A program made the translations under genes and the position numbers. Source: Stomorhina lunata (lineage: Eukaryota > Arthropoda > Insecta > Diptera > Rhiniidae). Taken from it: 64,000 nt of DNA. Below are positions 45,291 through 57,060 of this stretch, piece by piece; positions within the stretch are counted from its first letter, which is position 1; every line of letters starts with the position of its first letter. Under the pieces are notes generated by a model. The model was not told the DNA's origin, did no database searches, and saw nothing but the letters and a program-made list of their open reading frames with translations. The DNA lies in contig OW121743.1 in assembly GCA_933228675.1 (NCBI GenBank), positions 56,966,406 to 57,030,405 of the forward strand. Direction: 5' to 3'.

Positions 45291-47531
45291 CTAGAAGGAG
45301 TACAAAAAAAGATTTGTTTCAAAAAAATTTTGTTTTACAAGAAACAGTCATAGAGCTTTGTTTTACCGACAAAAGGGAGACCTAGCGGGTATAGATAAAT
45401 AGAGTAAGCTTAACTCTAACGGTGCCAACCGTTTGTTTAGCTTGACTCTAGTTTTCGAGATATATTGAGCGTTATAAAAAATGGAGGTGAATTCATTTAG
45501 ATACGCCATTCCCAAGATATTATTATTATTAAAATCTGTGAAAATCCATTATTTTAGAAAAAAAAAATTTAAGAAATCCTATCTTAGGGGGCCATAATAA
45601 GTGGCCATAAATAAGGCTTCGGTTATCTATGTTATTTATAGTTTTAAACCCGTGAAATAAAAATGGTAAGTTTTTGAAAACTTCGATTTTTTATGAATTT
45701 TTGAAAGATAACAATTTTTCAATTTTGCAAAAAAGTTTTTTTTTATATTTTAAGGTGAAAAAAAGATTTCAAATTTTCTATAGAAAAATTTTTTATAAAA
45801 ATATATTCTATAGAAAAATTTTTAATGAAAAAATTTTCTATGGAATTTTTTTTTCTAAAAAATTTTGTATAGAAACATTTTTGACAAAAAAAAATTCCAT
45901 AGAAAAATTTTTGTAAGAAAATTTTCTAAAGAAAAATTTTTGATCAAAAACATTTTCTATGGAAACATTTTTGCTAAAAAAATTTTCTATAGAAAAAGTT
46001 TTGATTAAAAAACTTTCTATAGAAACATTTTTGTAAAAAAATTTTCTATAGAAAAATTTTTGATAAAAAAATTTTTATCGAAACTTTTCTGTAGAAAATT
46101 TTCTACTTTTCTGTAAGAAAATTTTCCATAGAACCATTTTTGATAAAAAAATTTTCTATATATAAATTTTTGATTAAAAAAAATTACATAGAAAAATTTT
46201 TGTAAAAAAATTTTTTATAGACAAATTTTTGACAAAAAAATGTTCGATAGAAAAATTTTTGACAAAAAAATATTCTATATAAAAATTTTTTATAAAAAAA
46301 ATTGTTGATAAAAAATATATAGAATAAATATCAACAAATTTTCTATAGAAAAATTTTTGTAAGAAAGTTTCCAAAGGAAAAATTTTTGTAAGAAAATTTT
46401 CTATAGAAAAATTTTTGATGAGAAAATTTTCTATAGAAAAATTTTTGATGAGAAAATTTTCTATAGAAAAATTTTTGATGCGAAAATTTTCTATAGAAAA
46501 TTTTTATAAAAAAGTTTTCTATAGAAAAATTTTTTACAAAAAAATTTTATATAGAAAAATTTTTTATAAAAAAATTTTTGTTAAAAAAATTTCTATAGAA
46601 AAATTATTGTTAAAAAAATTTTTTAACAAAAAATTTTCTATAGAAAAATGTTTGTTAAAAAAATTTTTTATAGAAAAATTTTTGTTAAAAAAATTTTCTA
46701 TAGAAAAATTTTTGTTAAAAAAATTTTCTATAGAAACATTTTTGATAAAAAAAAATTATCTATAGAAAAATTGTTGATAAAAAAATTTTCTAAAGAAGCA
46801 TTTTAAAAAAAAATGTGTATAGAAAAATTTTTTATAGAAGATTTTCTAAAGAAACATTTTTGATAAAAAAATTTTCTATAGAATCATTTTTGATAAAAAA
46901 TGTTCAATAGAAAAATTTTTAATAAAAAAATTTTTGATTAAAAAATTTTCTTTAGAAAAAATTTCTACAGAAAAATTTTTGATTAAAAAAGATTTCTATA
47001 GAAAAATTTTTGATGAGGAAAATGTCTATAGAAAAATTTTCGATAACAAAAATTTTAACTAGAAAAATTTCGATAAAAAAAATTTTTGATAGAAAATTTT
47101 TTTGTAAAAAATTTTTCTATAGAAAACTTTTTCTATGGAAACATTTTTGATAAAAAAATTTTCTAAAGAAAAATTTTTTATAAAAAAGTTTTCTATAGAA
47201 AAATTTTTTATAAAAGATTTTCTATAGAAACATTTTTGATAAAAAAAATGTTCTATAGAAACATTTTTGATAAAAAAATGTTTAATAGAAAAATTTTTAA
47301 TAAAAAAATTTTTGATTAAAAAATTTTCCTTAGAAAAATTTTGGTAAAAAATTTTCTACAGAAAAATTTTTGATTAAAAAAAAATTTTAATAAAAAAATT
47401 TCTGTATAAAAACTTTTGATAAAAAAATTTTCCATTTTTCTTGTTTAAAAGTGTTATCTTTAGCCACTAGATCTCCATTTTGTCGGTTTTTTCAACTAGC
47501 ACAGTCTTATAGTTTGGATATTTGCACCCAC
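45291..47531 (-). other. Intron of the host gene (2,241 bp)
   Basis: On the minus strand it begins GTGGGTGCAAAT (donor CAG|GTGGGT at 47532/47531) and ends CTCCTTCTAG (acceptor). It joins codon 204 to codon 205 in phase 0. About three quarters of it (45.77-47.44 kb) is 30-bp satellite. The last 480 bp before the acceptor are ordinary AT-rich sequence. Confidence 0.85.
45770..47440. repeat. 30-bp AT-rich satellite, island 3 (intronic)
   Basis: About 55 degenerate units of GAAAAATTTTTGATAAAAAA plus ATTTTCTATA. Near 46400-46500 three units in a row share TTTTTGATGAGAAAATTTTC. The repeated open frames (ATAGAAAAATTTTTG reading as SIEKF-type peptides) are artefacts of the 30-bp period. Confidence 0.9.
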
Positions 47532-48143
47532 CTGTTGTTCTACATCCATTTTGTGATTACTACGCCTGCTATGACCTCTTCTTCGTCGTTCGGTAAAGGC
47601 CTCACCCGTACATAAGCCATTCTTGCCATGAACCAACAGCATTTCACTGCTAACGCCATGACCCATACCATTCGAGGGTGCCGGCGGTGGAGGCATACAA
47701 AACTCTATACTATCCATTTCATCGGGAAATATTAAGTCCCCACGATGATGACCCAAGCTGCCACCACTAGTCATGGCTGCCAACATATTACCTGTCATGG
47801 TATTCGAATTCACCATATGATGGGCCGAAGAAGAAGCCGAACGTGCCTTAACACTACCACCCGAATTCAGGCTACTCTTAACGGGATGACGCATAGACAT
47901 GGCATGTGAGGGATATTGTTGCTGAGCCATATGAAGCTGCTGCTGTTGTTGTTGCATTTGTTGCTGTTGTAAATGCTGTTGTTGTTGTTGCTGCTGCTGA
48001 TGATGATGTAAATGGGCCGATGTTTGAGCCTGAGCATGGGGATAATCGGAGGGTGGCGAAAAGCTGGCAAATTGTGGTGAGGCTGGCCGGTTTTGAAATT
48101 TTGTTGCCGTTCCCGGAAACATGCTATTATGATGCATAGCCAT
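47532..48143 (-). CDS. Host gene, exon 1 (protein residues 1-204, unidentified)
   Basis: Codes for 204 residues and ends at the donor CAG|GTGGGT. An in-frame TAA lies 24 nt upstream of the ATG and no acceptor AG is evident nearby, so Met at 48143 is a reasonable start. The N-terminal part is rich in Pro/Ser/His with a Gln/His tract at about residues 44-77. A Ser-rich stretch follows, then IFPDEMDSIEFCMPPPPAP (about 138-156), which may be a conserved acidic-aromatic-proline motif, and a basic cluster RRRRGHSRRSNHK (187-199). Further 5' untranslated or alternative exons could lie beyond. Glutamine tracts encoded by mixed CAA/CAG are normal for fly genes. Confidence 0.82.
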
Positions 48144-49374
48144 GTGAGCCAGTTTGATAAAGTTTTATATTTTCCGAGTGCAAAAAAGGAAATTTATTAA
48201 AAGAAATGCTGTCTTCTTTCGGCAGCAAAGATAAGAATGTTTTGTAATAAAAGACTCTTTCAAATGATGGAATTCTTAAAATTTCAACTGCAAAGATAAG
48301 ATTAAAAAAAGGATATTAAAAATCATATTCAATTTTTGTATATAATAAGATTAAAAGTAAAATTTGTATTTTTATTATATTTAAATAAATAAATTAATTA
48401 AAAATCAAAAATCCTCTTTTAGTAAACACTTAAAGCTTTTCCTAAGATATTTTTAAATAATTTCATAAGTTTCTTATAAAAAAGAATTTAATTTTTATTT
48501 CTTGTATCAGATTTTATTAAAAGGGACATACAAATTTTATAAAACAAAACCAAAAAGCAATAACCAGAGATTTTTTTTCTTAAAAAAAATATCATACAAT
48601 TTTTATCTTAAAGCTTAAAACGACTTAAAAAGGCTTTACATAAGTTAAGGTTTTTTAATTTAAAGTTATATGGCTTTATGTCCTTTTTTTATATATGGAT
48701 AGTAAAATGTCCTTTTATTCCTAGAATAGGGCATTTGTGCTAACAAAATGTTTTACTTTAATTGACTTAAAGCTTTTTCTTGTTTATTTTAATTTTGAAA
48801 ACCAAATAAATAAATTTTACATAAAATATTTAGAGTAAAATAAAAGTTTTTTCATGTCTAAGGAATGAAAGAACTTTTCATAGAAATTGAAGCATTTTGT
48901 TAAATAAATTTACTCACACGTTCATGTATTTTTTGTCATAAATAAATGAATAAATTTATTTGAAAGTTTAAAGAAAAAAGTTTGTGAACGAAATAAGTTT
49001 TACATTTTTTGAATAAGGAAAAAGGAAATCTCGAGTTATAGTATTTGAAACATTTAAGACTTAAGTGGAACTATGAAATTTGTATTTTTATTCTATTTCC
49101 TAAATCAATCTAAAGTCTTATAGTGGCTACTCACATTGCAACCTGTCTACGCAACATGTTTCTCATGCAGGTTATATGTTTTGATACACACACTGCAACC
49201 GACAATAGAACATAAAAATACCATCAGTTCTATCTTCTTATATTATCATAAACATCGTGGGAGAAATTTTAAATGTAGATATTTACTACAGACACTACAA
49301 CCTTTACTAATGCAACCTCAAAATATTTAAATGTCAATAAAATCGATTGCAACAAATTGATGCTATAAGGAATT
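48144..49374. other. 5' flank of the host gene, non-coding
   Basis: AT-rich sequence that may include the 5' untranslated region and promoter, but I see no convincing TATA or initiator arrangement that can be tied to the gene. Confidence 0.4.
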
Positions 49375-52195
49375 GATACTATAAGAAAAATTTTGATAAA
49401 AAATAATTTCTGCAGAAAAAGTTTTGATAAAAAATATTTTCTACAGAAAAAAATTTTGATAAAAAATTTTTCTACAGAAAAATTTTTGATAAAAAAATTT
49501 TCTACAGAGAAATTTTTTTTATAAAAATATTTTCTTAAAAATAACAAAATTGTGGGGATGTAAATATTATTCAAAATGAAAAATTATTTGCACTTGATCC
49601 CAGACTATAAGAAATTTTTCATAAAAAAATTGTTCAATACAAACATTTTTGATAAAAAAAATTTTCTAGAGAAAAATTTTTGATAAAAAAAATTTTCTAG
49701 AGAAAAATTTTTGATAAAAAATTTTTCTAGAGAAAAATTTTTGATACAAATTTTCTATAGAAAAATGTTTGATAAAGAAAATTTCTTTATAGAAAAATTG
49801 TTGATGACAAAAAATTTGTAAAGAAACATATTTGATAAAAAAATTTTTTTCAAAAAATAACAAAATTGTCGGGATGTAAATATTACTAAAAAAAGAAAAA
49901 TTATTCGCACTTGATCCCAGTCTATCACATTCATTTATTAATGTAAAGTTTTATAGAAAAATTTTAGATAAAAAAAATTGTCTAGAGAAAAATGTTAAAA
50001 AATTTTCTATAGAAAAGTTTTTGATAAAAAAAATTCTATAGAAAAATTTTTGATAAAAAAATTTCTATAGAAAAATTATTGTTAAAAAATTTTTCGCACT
50101 TGATCCCAGTCTATCACATTCATTTATTAAAAAAATTTCTATAGCAAAATTTTTGTTAAAAAATTTTCTATAAAAAATTTTGTTAAAAAAAAAGAAAAAT
50201 TTTTGAATTAAAAATTTTCTATAGAAAAATTTTAAATAAAAAAATTTTCTATAGAAAATTTTTTGATAAAAAAAATTGTTTTTAGAAAAATTTTTGATAA
50301 AAAAATTTTCTATAGAAAAATTTTTAATAAAAAAATTTTCGACAAAAAATTTTCTAGTGAAAAATTTTTGATAAAAAAAATTTCTATAGAAAAATTTTCT
50401 ATAGAAAAATTTATGATAAAATAATTTTCTATAGAAAAGTATTAGATAAAAAAATTTTCTATAGAAAAATGTTTGATAAAAAAGTTTCTATAGAAAAATG
50501 TTTGTTTAAAAAATTTTTGATTAAAAAATTTTCTATAGAAAATTTTTTTTTATTTAAAATTTTCTATAGAAAAATTTTAAATAAAAAAATTTTCTATAAA
50601 ATCTAGAAAATTTTTCGGTAAAAAAATTGTTTATAGAAAAATTTTTAATAAAAAAATGTTCTATAGAAAAATTTTCGACATAAAATTTTCTAGTGAAAAA
50701 TTTTTGATAAAAAAAATTTCTATAGAAAAATTTTTGATAAAAAATTTTCTATAGAAAAATTTATGATAAAATAATTTTCTTTGGAAAAATATTAGATAAA
50801 AAAATTTTCTATAGAAAAATTTTTGATAAACAAATTTTCTATAGAAAAATTTATGATAAAATAATTTTCTATAGAAAAATATTAGATAAAAAAATTTTCT
50901 ATAGAAAAATTTTTGATAAAAAAAATTTCAATAGAAAAATTTTTGATTAAAACATTTTAAAAAATTTTCTATAGAAAAATTTTTGATAAAAAAATTTTCT
51001 ATAGAAAATTTTTTGATAAAAAAAATAGTTAATAAAAAATTTTTGATAAAAAAATTTTCTATAGAAAAATTTTAAATAAAAAAATTTTCTATAGAAAATT
51101 TTTTGGTAAAAAAAAAATGTTTATAGAAAAATTTTCTATAGAAAAATTTTCGACATGAAATTTTCTAGTGAAAAATTTTTGATAAAAAAAAATTTCTATA
51201 GAAAAATTTTTGATAAAAAAATTTTCTATAGAAAAATTTTAAATAAAAAACTTTTCTATAGAAAATTTGTTGATAAAAAAAATTGTTTATAGAAAAATTT
51301 TTGATAAAAAAATTTTCTATAGAAAAATTTTCGACAAAAAATTTTCTAGTGAAAAATTTTTAATAAAAAAAATTTCTATAGAAAAATTTTTGATAAAAAA
51401 ATTTTCTATAGAAAAATATTAGATAAAAAAATTTTCTATAGAAAAATTTTTGAGAAAAAAAATTCTAGGGAAAAATTTTTGATAAAAAAATTTTCTGTAG
51501 AAAAATTTTAAATAAAAGATTTTCTATAGAAAATTTTTGATAAAAAAAATTACTTATAGAAAAATTTTTGATAAAAAACTTTTTATAGCAAAATTTTGAA
51601 AAAAAATTTTTCTAGAGAAAAATGTTTGATAACAAATTTTTGATAAATAAATTTTCTAGAGAAAATTTTTTGAAAAAATGTTTTTTTATAGAACATTTCT
51701 TAATTTTAGACAAATTCGATATAAAAATTAAAGATAAAAAAATTTCTATAGAAGACTTTTTGAAAAAAAAATTTTCTATAGAAAAATTTTTGATAAAAAA
51801 ATTTTCTATAGAAAAATTTTTGATAAAGAATTTTTTTATAGAACATTTTTTTATTTTAGAGACATTCGATGGAAAATTTTTAAAAAAAAATTTTCTATAG
51901 AAAAATTTCAGATAAAAAAATTTCTATAGAAACATTTTTTAATAAAAAAATTGTCCACAGAAAAATTTTTGATAACAAAATTTTCTACAGAAAAAAAAAT
52001 TGATAAAAATCAGCGTAGAATTTTATAAAAAATCTAAAGAAAAATTTTTGTTAAAAATTTTTAATATATTTTTGATAAAAAAAATTTTCTATAGCTAAAT
52101 TTTTAATAAAAAAATTTCTTTAGGAAAAATTTTTGATAAAAATATATTCTATAGAAAAATTTTAGATTAAAAAATGTTTGATAAAAATCAGCATA
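49375..52195. repeat. 30-bp AT-rich satellite, island 4
   Basis: The largest island, about 85 units of GAAAAATTTTTGATAAAAAA plus ATTTTCTATA. It is broken three times near its left end by an unrelated module ending CACTTGATCCCAGTCTATC (49.54-49.61, 49.85-49.95 and 50.09-50.13 kb). A subblock with TTTTCTAGTGAAAAATTTTT recurs at about 50350, 50688, 51160 and 51342, indicating higher-order structure. Confidence 0.9.
49540..49950. repeat. Satellite-associated module (two copies within island 4)
   Basis: Two copies of about 80-100 bp: ATAACAAAATTGTSGGGATG, TAAATATTA, then ATTATTTGCACTTGATCCC-type sequence (49541-49610 and 49855-49950; the second continues CATTCATTTATTAATGTAA). A shorter third piece is at 50093-50130, and a further relative forms the left arm of the element at 22.95-23.05 kb. 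Confidence 0.7.
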
Positions 52196-52700
52196 GAATT
52201 TTAGACTTAGCACGAGTAGAAATCTTAGTTTTCAGAAAATCATTTTGCATACTTTTAGGAGGATATAGGAAGAGAGTACAAAAAGTTTATGATGAGACCA
52301 AACAGTGGGTTTGTCTGGGTCGGAAGAGAAGAAGGGAGGATTTGCAGATAATAGAGTCATGGCAAGCGTTTTTTGGTATACACGAGATATTTTTCTTGTT
52401 GTCCAGCTTCAATAGAGGAGAACAATCAATGTACAAATATAATACCAACTTTTTATGCCCAATAAAAAATAAAAAAAACGCATTTGACTGAGAAAATAGT
52501 TTTTCTCCACCTGAAAAGTAAGGTTGAACATATGTGCGGTTTCCATGGCAAAAATCATCCGCCATATTCCCCGAGTGACTATTTTTTGTTCCCATTTTTA
52601 AAGAACTTAAACTTTAAAATAAAATCATCTCAGAAGAAATTGTTATATTCAAGACTTCTACAAATCAAACTGAAAAATGTTGTGTGGTTCTGTTAAAATG
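52196..52700 (+). pseudogene. Unassigned decayed sequence with a possible mariner C-terminal relic
   Basis: The frame around 52555-52610 reads HPPYSPSDYFLFPFLKNL, which resembles the DD34D mariner motif HPPYSPDLAPSDYFLF with the four residues DLAP missing, including a 12-bp in-frame loss. Flanking sequence shows no clear transposase. The third catalytic D (SDY) would be retained. It is a small relic at best. The 105-codon frame at 52174 has no recognisable homology. Confidence 0.35.
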
Positions 52701-53807
52701 ATAATCTTCGCTATATGCTGATATTTGTTTTGGCTCTATAATTCGTATTCATTCTGTCTTGCAAATAAGTTATAATGTGTGGTTTTCTCTCTGTCTAGAA
52801 TTTTTTTCTATAACTAGTTATAGCAAATAAATAGTTTGCCCATGGCTGACCTAAATGTTTAATTGGCCAATATATTGTAAATGCAACTTAATCGCTTTCA
52901 AATTAAATGGATCGTTTTATTCTCTAAACAATTCCAACTAAATGTTAACAATTAAATTTTTGCAAAAACTAAAAATACAATACACAAGAAATTTTCTCAG
53001 TAAAAAAGAAAATAATAAAAATTCAGTAAATAAATGCTAGTAAATGAATACATATGGAAAATAAATATTTTTGTTCCATATAAGGATTTTTTGTTGTTGT
53101 TTATCTAAAATTTTTTTTCTATTTTTGCCCATCATATCTCTGGGCAAATATTTTGGCTGTGTAATGATTTATAGGCCATATACAGCTCTTTTATGCGCCT
53201 ACACTTAGGCACTTAAAAATAAAATGGAAAAAATGTTTTACTTTAGCCTGCATGATTGTGCATGCATGTGTTAGGTTTTCAAAAATGTTTTTTCTTTTTT
53301 AGATTTTTTTTGAACCATTTCAAAATTCTAAATGGACAAATACTACAAATAAACAGAAAATCTGATTTTTTTTTTCGTTTCAGAAAATGGAAAAATATAT
53401 GGATAGATCTTTTGGTTGTTCTCGGATTTTCCGGCGTTTTTTGTTGCAGTTTTTTTGGTTAACATTGAAGTAAACAAATTCACAAATGGAAATTTCATAA
53501 AATTGCTCTCATATGCTTGAAGTGAATATGGGCAATAAACAACTTTGACTTGAAATTTATATAGAAGGATGGATGGACATTACTCGTATCTGTATGAATG
53601 TAGTAGATGCTTTTGAAAAATTGTATATTTATTTGGTTTTTGGTTTTTTTGTATATTTTAAACTAAAACTATGTAAATTTTTTTTCCAGTATTTTTGGTT
53701 TAAATGAAAAATGTTAAAAGTTTTGTTAAATTTTTTGGGTTTTTTTATTTCAGAATATATTTTAACTAGTTTTGTTATTAATATTAAATAAATATTTTTA
53801 TTATATA
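52701..53807. other. Non-coding DNA
   Basis: AT-rich, no recognisable gene or repeat. Confidence 0.5.
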
Positions 53808-54600
53808 ACAAGTAAGAAAGCGCTATAGTCGGTCAAGCCGACCATACGATACCCTTCACCACTAAGGTCAAAGGTGTTATTTTTCCTGTATAAAGACAAA
53901 TATTTGCTAAATTTTGCCATCATACAAACATTTTCTCAAATCTTATATATTTAAGCTGTTTTCGTCATTTGGACTTATATGAGAGCTAGGGTCAAATGTG
54001 GACCGATTAAAAATTGGAAAATTGATTACAGTTGTTACAAAAATTATGTATGCAAAAAATAAACCCAAAATTTTCATTATCTTTAGATTTACGAGCGTTT
54101 TAGTGATTTTTCGTCTCATTTAGTGCGTTTTTGAAGAAGAGTTTGTATGGGAGCTATGGTCAAATGTGGACCGATTTCAACGAAATTTGGTACAGTGATT
54201 TAGGTTTACATAAGCAGTATCTCATTTAAATTTCATGAAAAAATTTTGATACTTGTGGCCAATATAGGAATTCCGGAAAGTGGGACCTATGGGAGGTACC
54301 ATAAATAATGGACCGATTTTGACCAATTTCAATAGCCATGGTCCCATTATCAAAAAAATTATCTGTGACAAATTTCATCAAATTATCTTTATAATTGCGA
54401 CCTGTAGTTTGATTACAAGGTTTACATGGGGATCCAGCCAGCCAGACGGACGGACGGGCGGACATCGCTAAATCGACTCAGAAAGTGATTCTAAGTCTAT
54501 TGGTATACTAAAAGGTGGGTCTTAGACAAATATTTCTATGCGTTACAAACATCAGCACAAACTTATAATACCCTTTCCACCTATGGTGGTGAAGGGTATA
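53808..54600 (-). mobile_element. DINE-1/mini-me-like repeat, family A copy A2
   Basis: 793 bp, reverse orientation of A1: ACAAGTAAGAAAGCGCTATA, hairpin GTCGG-tcaag-CCGAC (53828-53842), ACCATACGATACCCTTCACC, then a GACGGACGGACGGGCGGACA tract (54444-54463) and the head ending GGTGGTGAAGGGTATA. It is the best preserved member here, with the full stem-loop and head. Confidence 0.75.
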
Positions 54601-54904
54601 CAAAAATTTAAGTTACTGTATTTTTGTGTGGAATGTTTTAATTAATCACATACTTTAAAAATGTATGTATTTTAAATTTCATTAATTGTATATAGAAATA
54701 TTTGGGTGAGGCTTAAAATTTGTTCTGAAATGAATTTAAATTTTTAGGCAAAATTTTGATTTTTGGGAAAAAATTTTGATTTTTAGTAGAAATTTTAATT
54801 TGTATTAAAAACTAAAATTTTAGGTAAAAATTTCAATTTAAGTCAAAATTTTAATTTTTAGTAATAATAAGAATTATAAGCAAAAATTTTAATTTTAATT
54901 AAAA
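54601..54904. repeat. Degenerate AATTTTTAG-type tandem stretch
   Basis: From about 54735 words of the kind AATTTTTAGGCAAAATTTTG alternate irregularly, like a decayed tandem array with a unit of about 25-30 bp. Nothing coding. Confidence 0.5.
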
Positions 54905-55053
54905 ACTAGCTGATTTTACCCGGCATTGCCCGGGTTGCTAGTTAAAGATTTTAACTTATTGCTGTGTTAACACTTCTTTAAAAATTAAGAATTATGAAAT
55001 ATTTTTTTTTATTAATTTTTCAATTGAATCCTTTATTAAAGCATTTGCATATA

Positions 55054-55300
55054 TCGCACTTGATCAACAAGAGGGTATTAACTCAAAATTTAAAATTTTC
55101 AATAGAGTCAAAAAACTATTTTATTTTACTACTACTTTCATATAAAGAAGAAGGGTAAAACTATAGTTTTTTGGCGAAATTATAGTGAAAATAATGTCAG
55201 ATTTTTACAATGGGTAGATAAGACCACTAGACATCAATTTCTTCTAAAAAGTAAAAATTTAAAAATTTTGAGTTAATACCCTCTTGTTAAACAAGTGCGA
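55054..55300. mobile_element. MITE with 38-bp inverted repeats, TA-flanked
   Basis: 247 bp. The left end starts TCGCACTTGATCAACAAGAG and continues GGTATTAACTCAAAATTT; the right end is the inverse with three mismatches. TA flanks both sides (55052-55053 and 55301-55302). There is no coding capacity. Single ends of the same family appear at 2476 and, more diverged, in the satellite-associated module. Confidence 0.8.
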
Positions 55301-55364
55301 TATGTATTATTAATTGACTTTAGTGAATGGCAGTACTACTGATTAAGGTGTGATTTAAACGTTA

Positions 55365-55690
55365 AATATCAAACAATATTTCAAATAACTATCAAACAAT
55401 CGTTAAACAATCATCAAACAATCGTCAGTCAATCGTGAAACAACTATCGAGCAATCATTAAAAATCATTAAACACTCGTCAGTCAATCATCAAACAACCA
55501 TCAATCAATCGTTAAAAAATTATCAAACTAATGTCATAAAATCGCCAGATTATCGTGAAGCAATTATCAAACAATCATTAAAATTTTCCAACAGTCATCA
55601 GTCAACTGTCAAACAATCGAAAACAATCATCAAATAATAATGAAAAATCTTCAAACAATCGTCTGTCAAACTATTATCAAACACCAACCA
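55365..55690. repeat. Degenerate 10-11-bp tandem repeat
   Basis: About 30 units of the word CAATCATCAAA with variants CAATCGTCAGT, CAATCGTTAAA and CAACTATCGAG. Strand-biased (C-poor in one phase) and not coding. Confidence 0.75.
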
Positions 55691-55989
55691 TATCACCAAT
55701 ATCCGTTTAACCGTTTTCCTATTTTAGATAAATCAAAAAAAGAGGTCGTAAAAGTGGGCATGGTAAATTTTTCTTAATGTAGAACTTGGATTAAAAAAAG
55801 ACATTTAGAAAAAAAATATCTTCATTGGTCCAACCACTCTCAAGATATACAATTTAAAAGAAAAGGGGAATTTTATCCTCATTTTTCAATTCCCAGGTCC
55901 TCGTTGGTCCATTTTCAAAAAATAGAAAAACGAAAAACTATCCTATAGTATGAAAATATCCATATTTAAAACTTTAATTAATTGGGTAA

Positions 55990-57060
55990 AATCGTTTTCA
56001 CGCCCATTTGAGATTAAAAAAAAACCAAGCCTATTTTACCCACCGGTCATACACATACAATTAAAATTTCTGAAAAAACGGTCATCCATATTTGTCATTT
56101 TTAAGTTTTGACTTATATGGCAGGCCCTATGCTCCACTGGGAGTCAAGGATAACAGAAGAATGGGAAGGGTCACGCCGACTTAAGATTAAAAAAATATAA
56201 AGCTTATTTTAAAACCTTAATATACCGTCAAAATTCCAGAAAATCGATCAGCTCTGTCATCTATATTTGTCATTTTTAATATATAAGTTATATGGGAGGG
56301 GCACCGCCCACTTGAGATTTCAGAAAAAAACCTTGCCTATTTAAACCACTGCTCACACCTAACCATACTGTCTTAATTTCAGGAAAATCGGTCAGTTTGG
56401 TTAACCATATTTGCCACTTTAAATATTTGACTTATATGGAAGGGGTCACGCCCACTTGAGACTAAAAAAAACATGACATACTTTACCCACCGGTTACACC
56501 TTAACATACTGTCAAAATTTCAGAAAAATCCGTCCTCCCGGTCAAATTATATTTGTCATTTTTAATATATGAAGGAGGGGTCACGCCCACTTGAGATTTC
56601 AGAAAAAACTCTTGCCTAATTTTAATATCAAAATTTCACCTATATTTATCATTTTCAATATTTGATATATATGGAAGGGGTCACTTGAGATTTCAAATAA
56701 AATCTAGCCTACTTTAACCACCGGTCACACTTTACCACACTGGCTAAATTTCAGAAAAATCGGTCGGTTGGATTATCAATATTTGTAATTTTTAATATCT
56801 TACTTACATGGGTGGGGTCACGCCCACTTGAGATTTCAAAAAAAGATCTGGCCTGTTTTATTATCAAAATTTCAGAAATATCAGGCCTTTCGGTTGCCTA
56901 TATTTGTCATTTAAAATATATGAGTTATATTAGAGGGGCCACGCCCACTTGAGATTTTGAAAAAAAACCTAGCCTATTTTAACAACCGGTCACACCATAA
57001 TTCACTGTCAAAATTTCAGAAAAATCGATGCGCTAGTTTCGGAGAGCCTTTCCAACAAAC
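55990..57060. repeat. Roughly 132-bp tandem array (about 8 units)
   Basis: GGGTCACGCCCACTTGAGAT recurs with CACGCC/CACCGCC at 55999, 56172, 56302, 56447, 56582, 56819 and 56940, plus a truncated one at 56682. Each unit also has CCACCGGTCACACCTTAACA, TCAAAATTTCAGAAAAATCG, TATTTGTCATTTTTAATAT and TTGACTTATATGG. After removing a 40-bp LINE stub, the first interval is 133 bp. Confidence 0.85.
56122..56160 (+). mobile_element. Minimal 5'-truncated LINE insertion (about 39-40 bp)
   Basis: AGGCCCTATGCTCCACTGGG followed by AGTCAAGGATAACAGAAGA is identical to the 3' end of the LINE at 60855-60894. It lies inside a unit of the 132-bp array between TTATATGG and ATGGGAAGGG; ATGG on both sides may be the target duplication. 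Confidence 0.75.
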
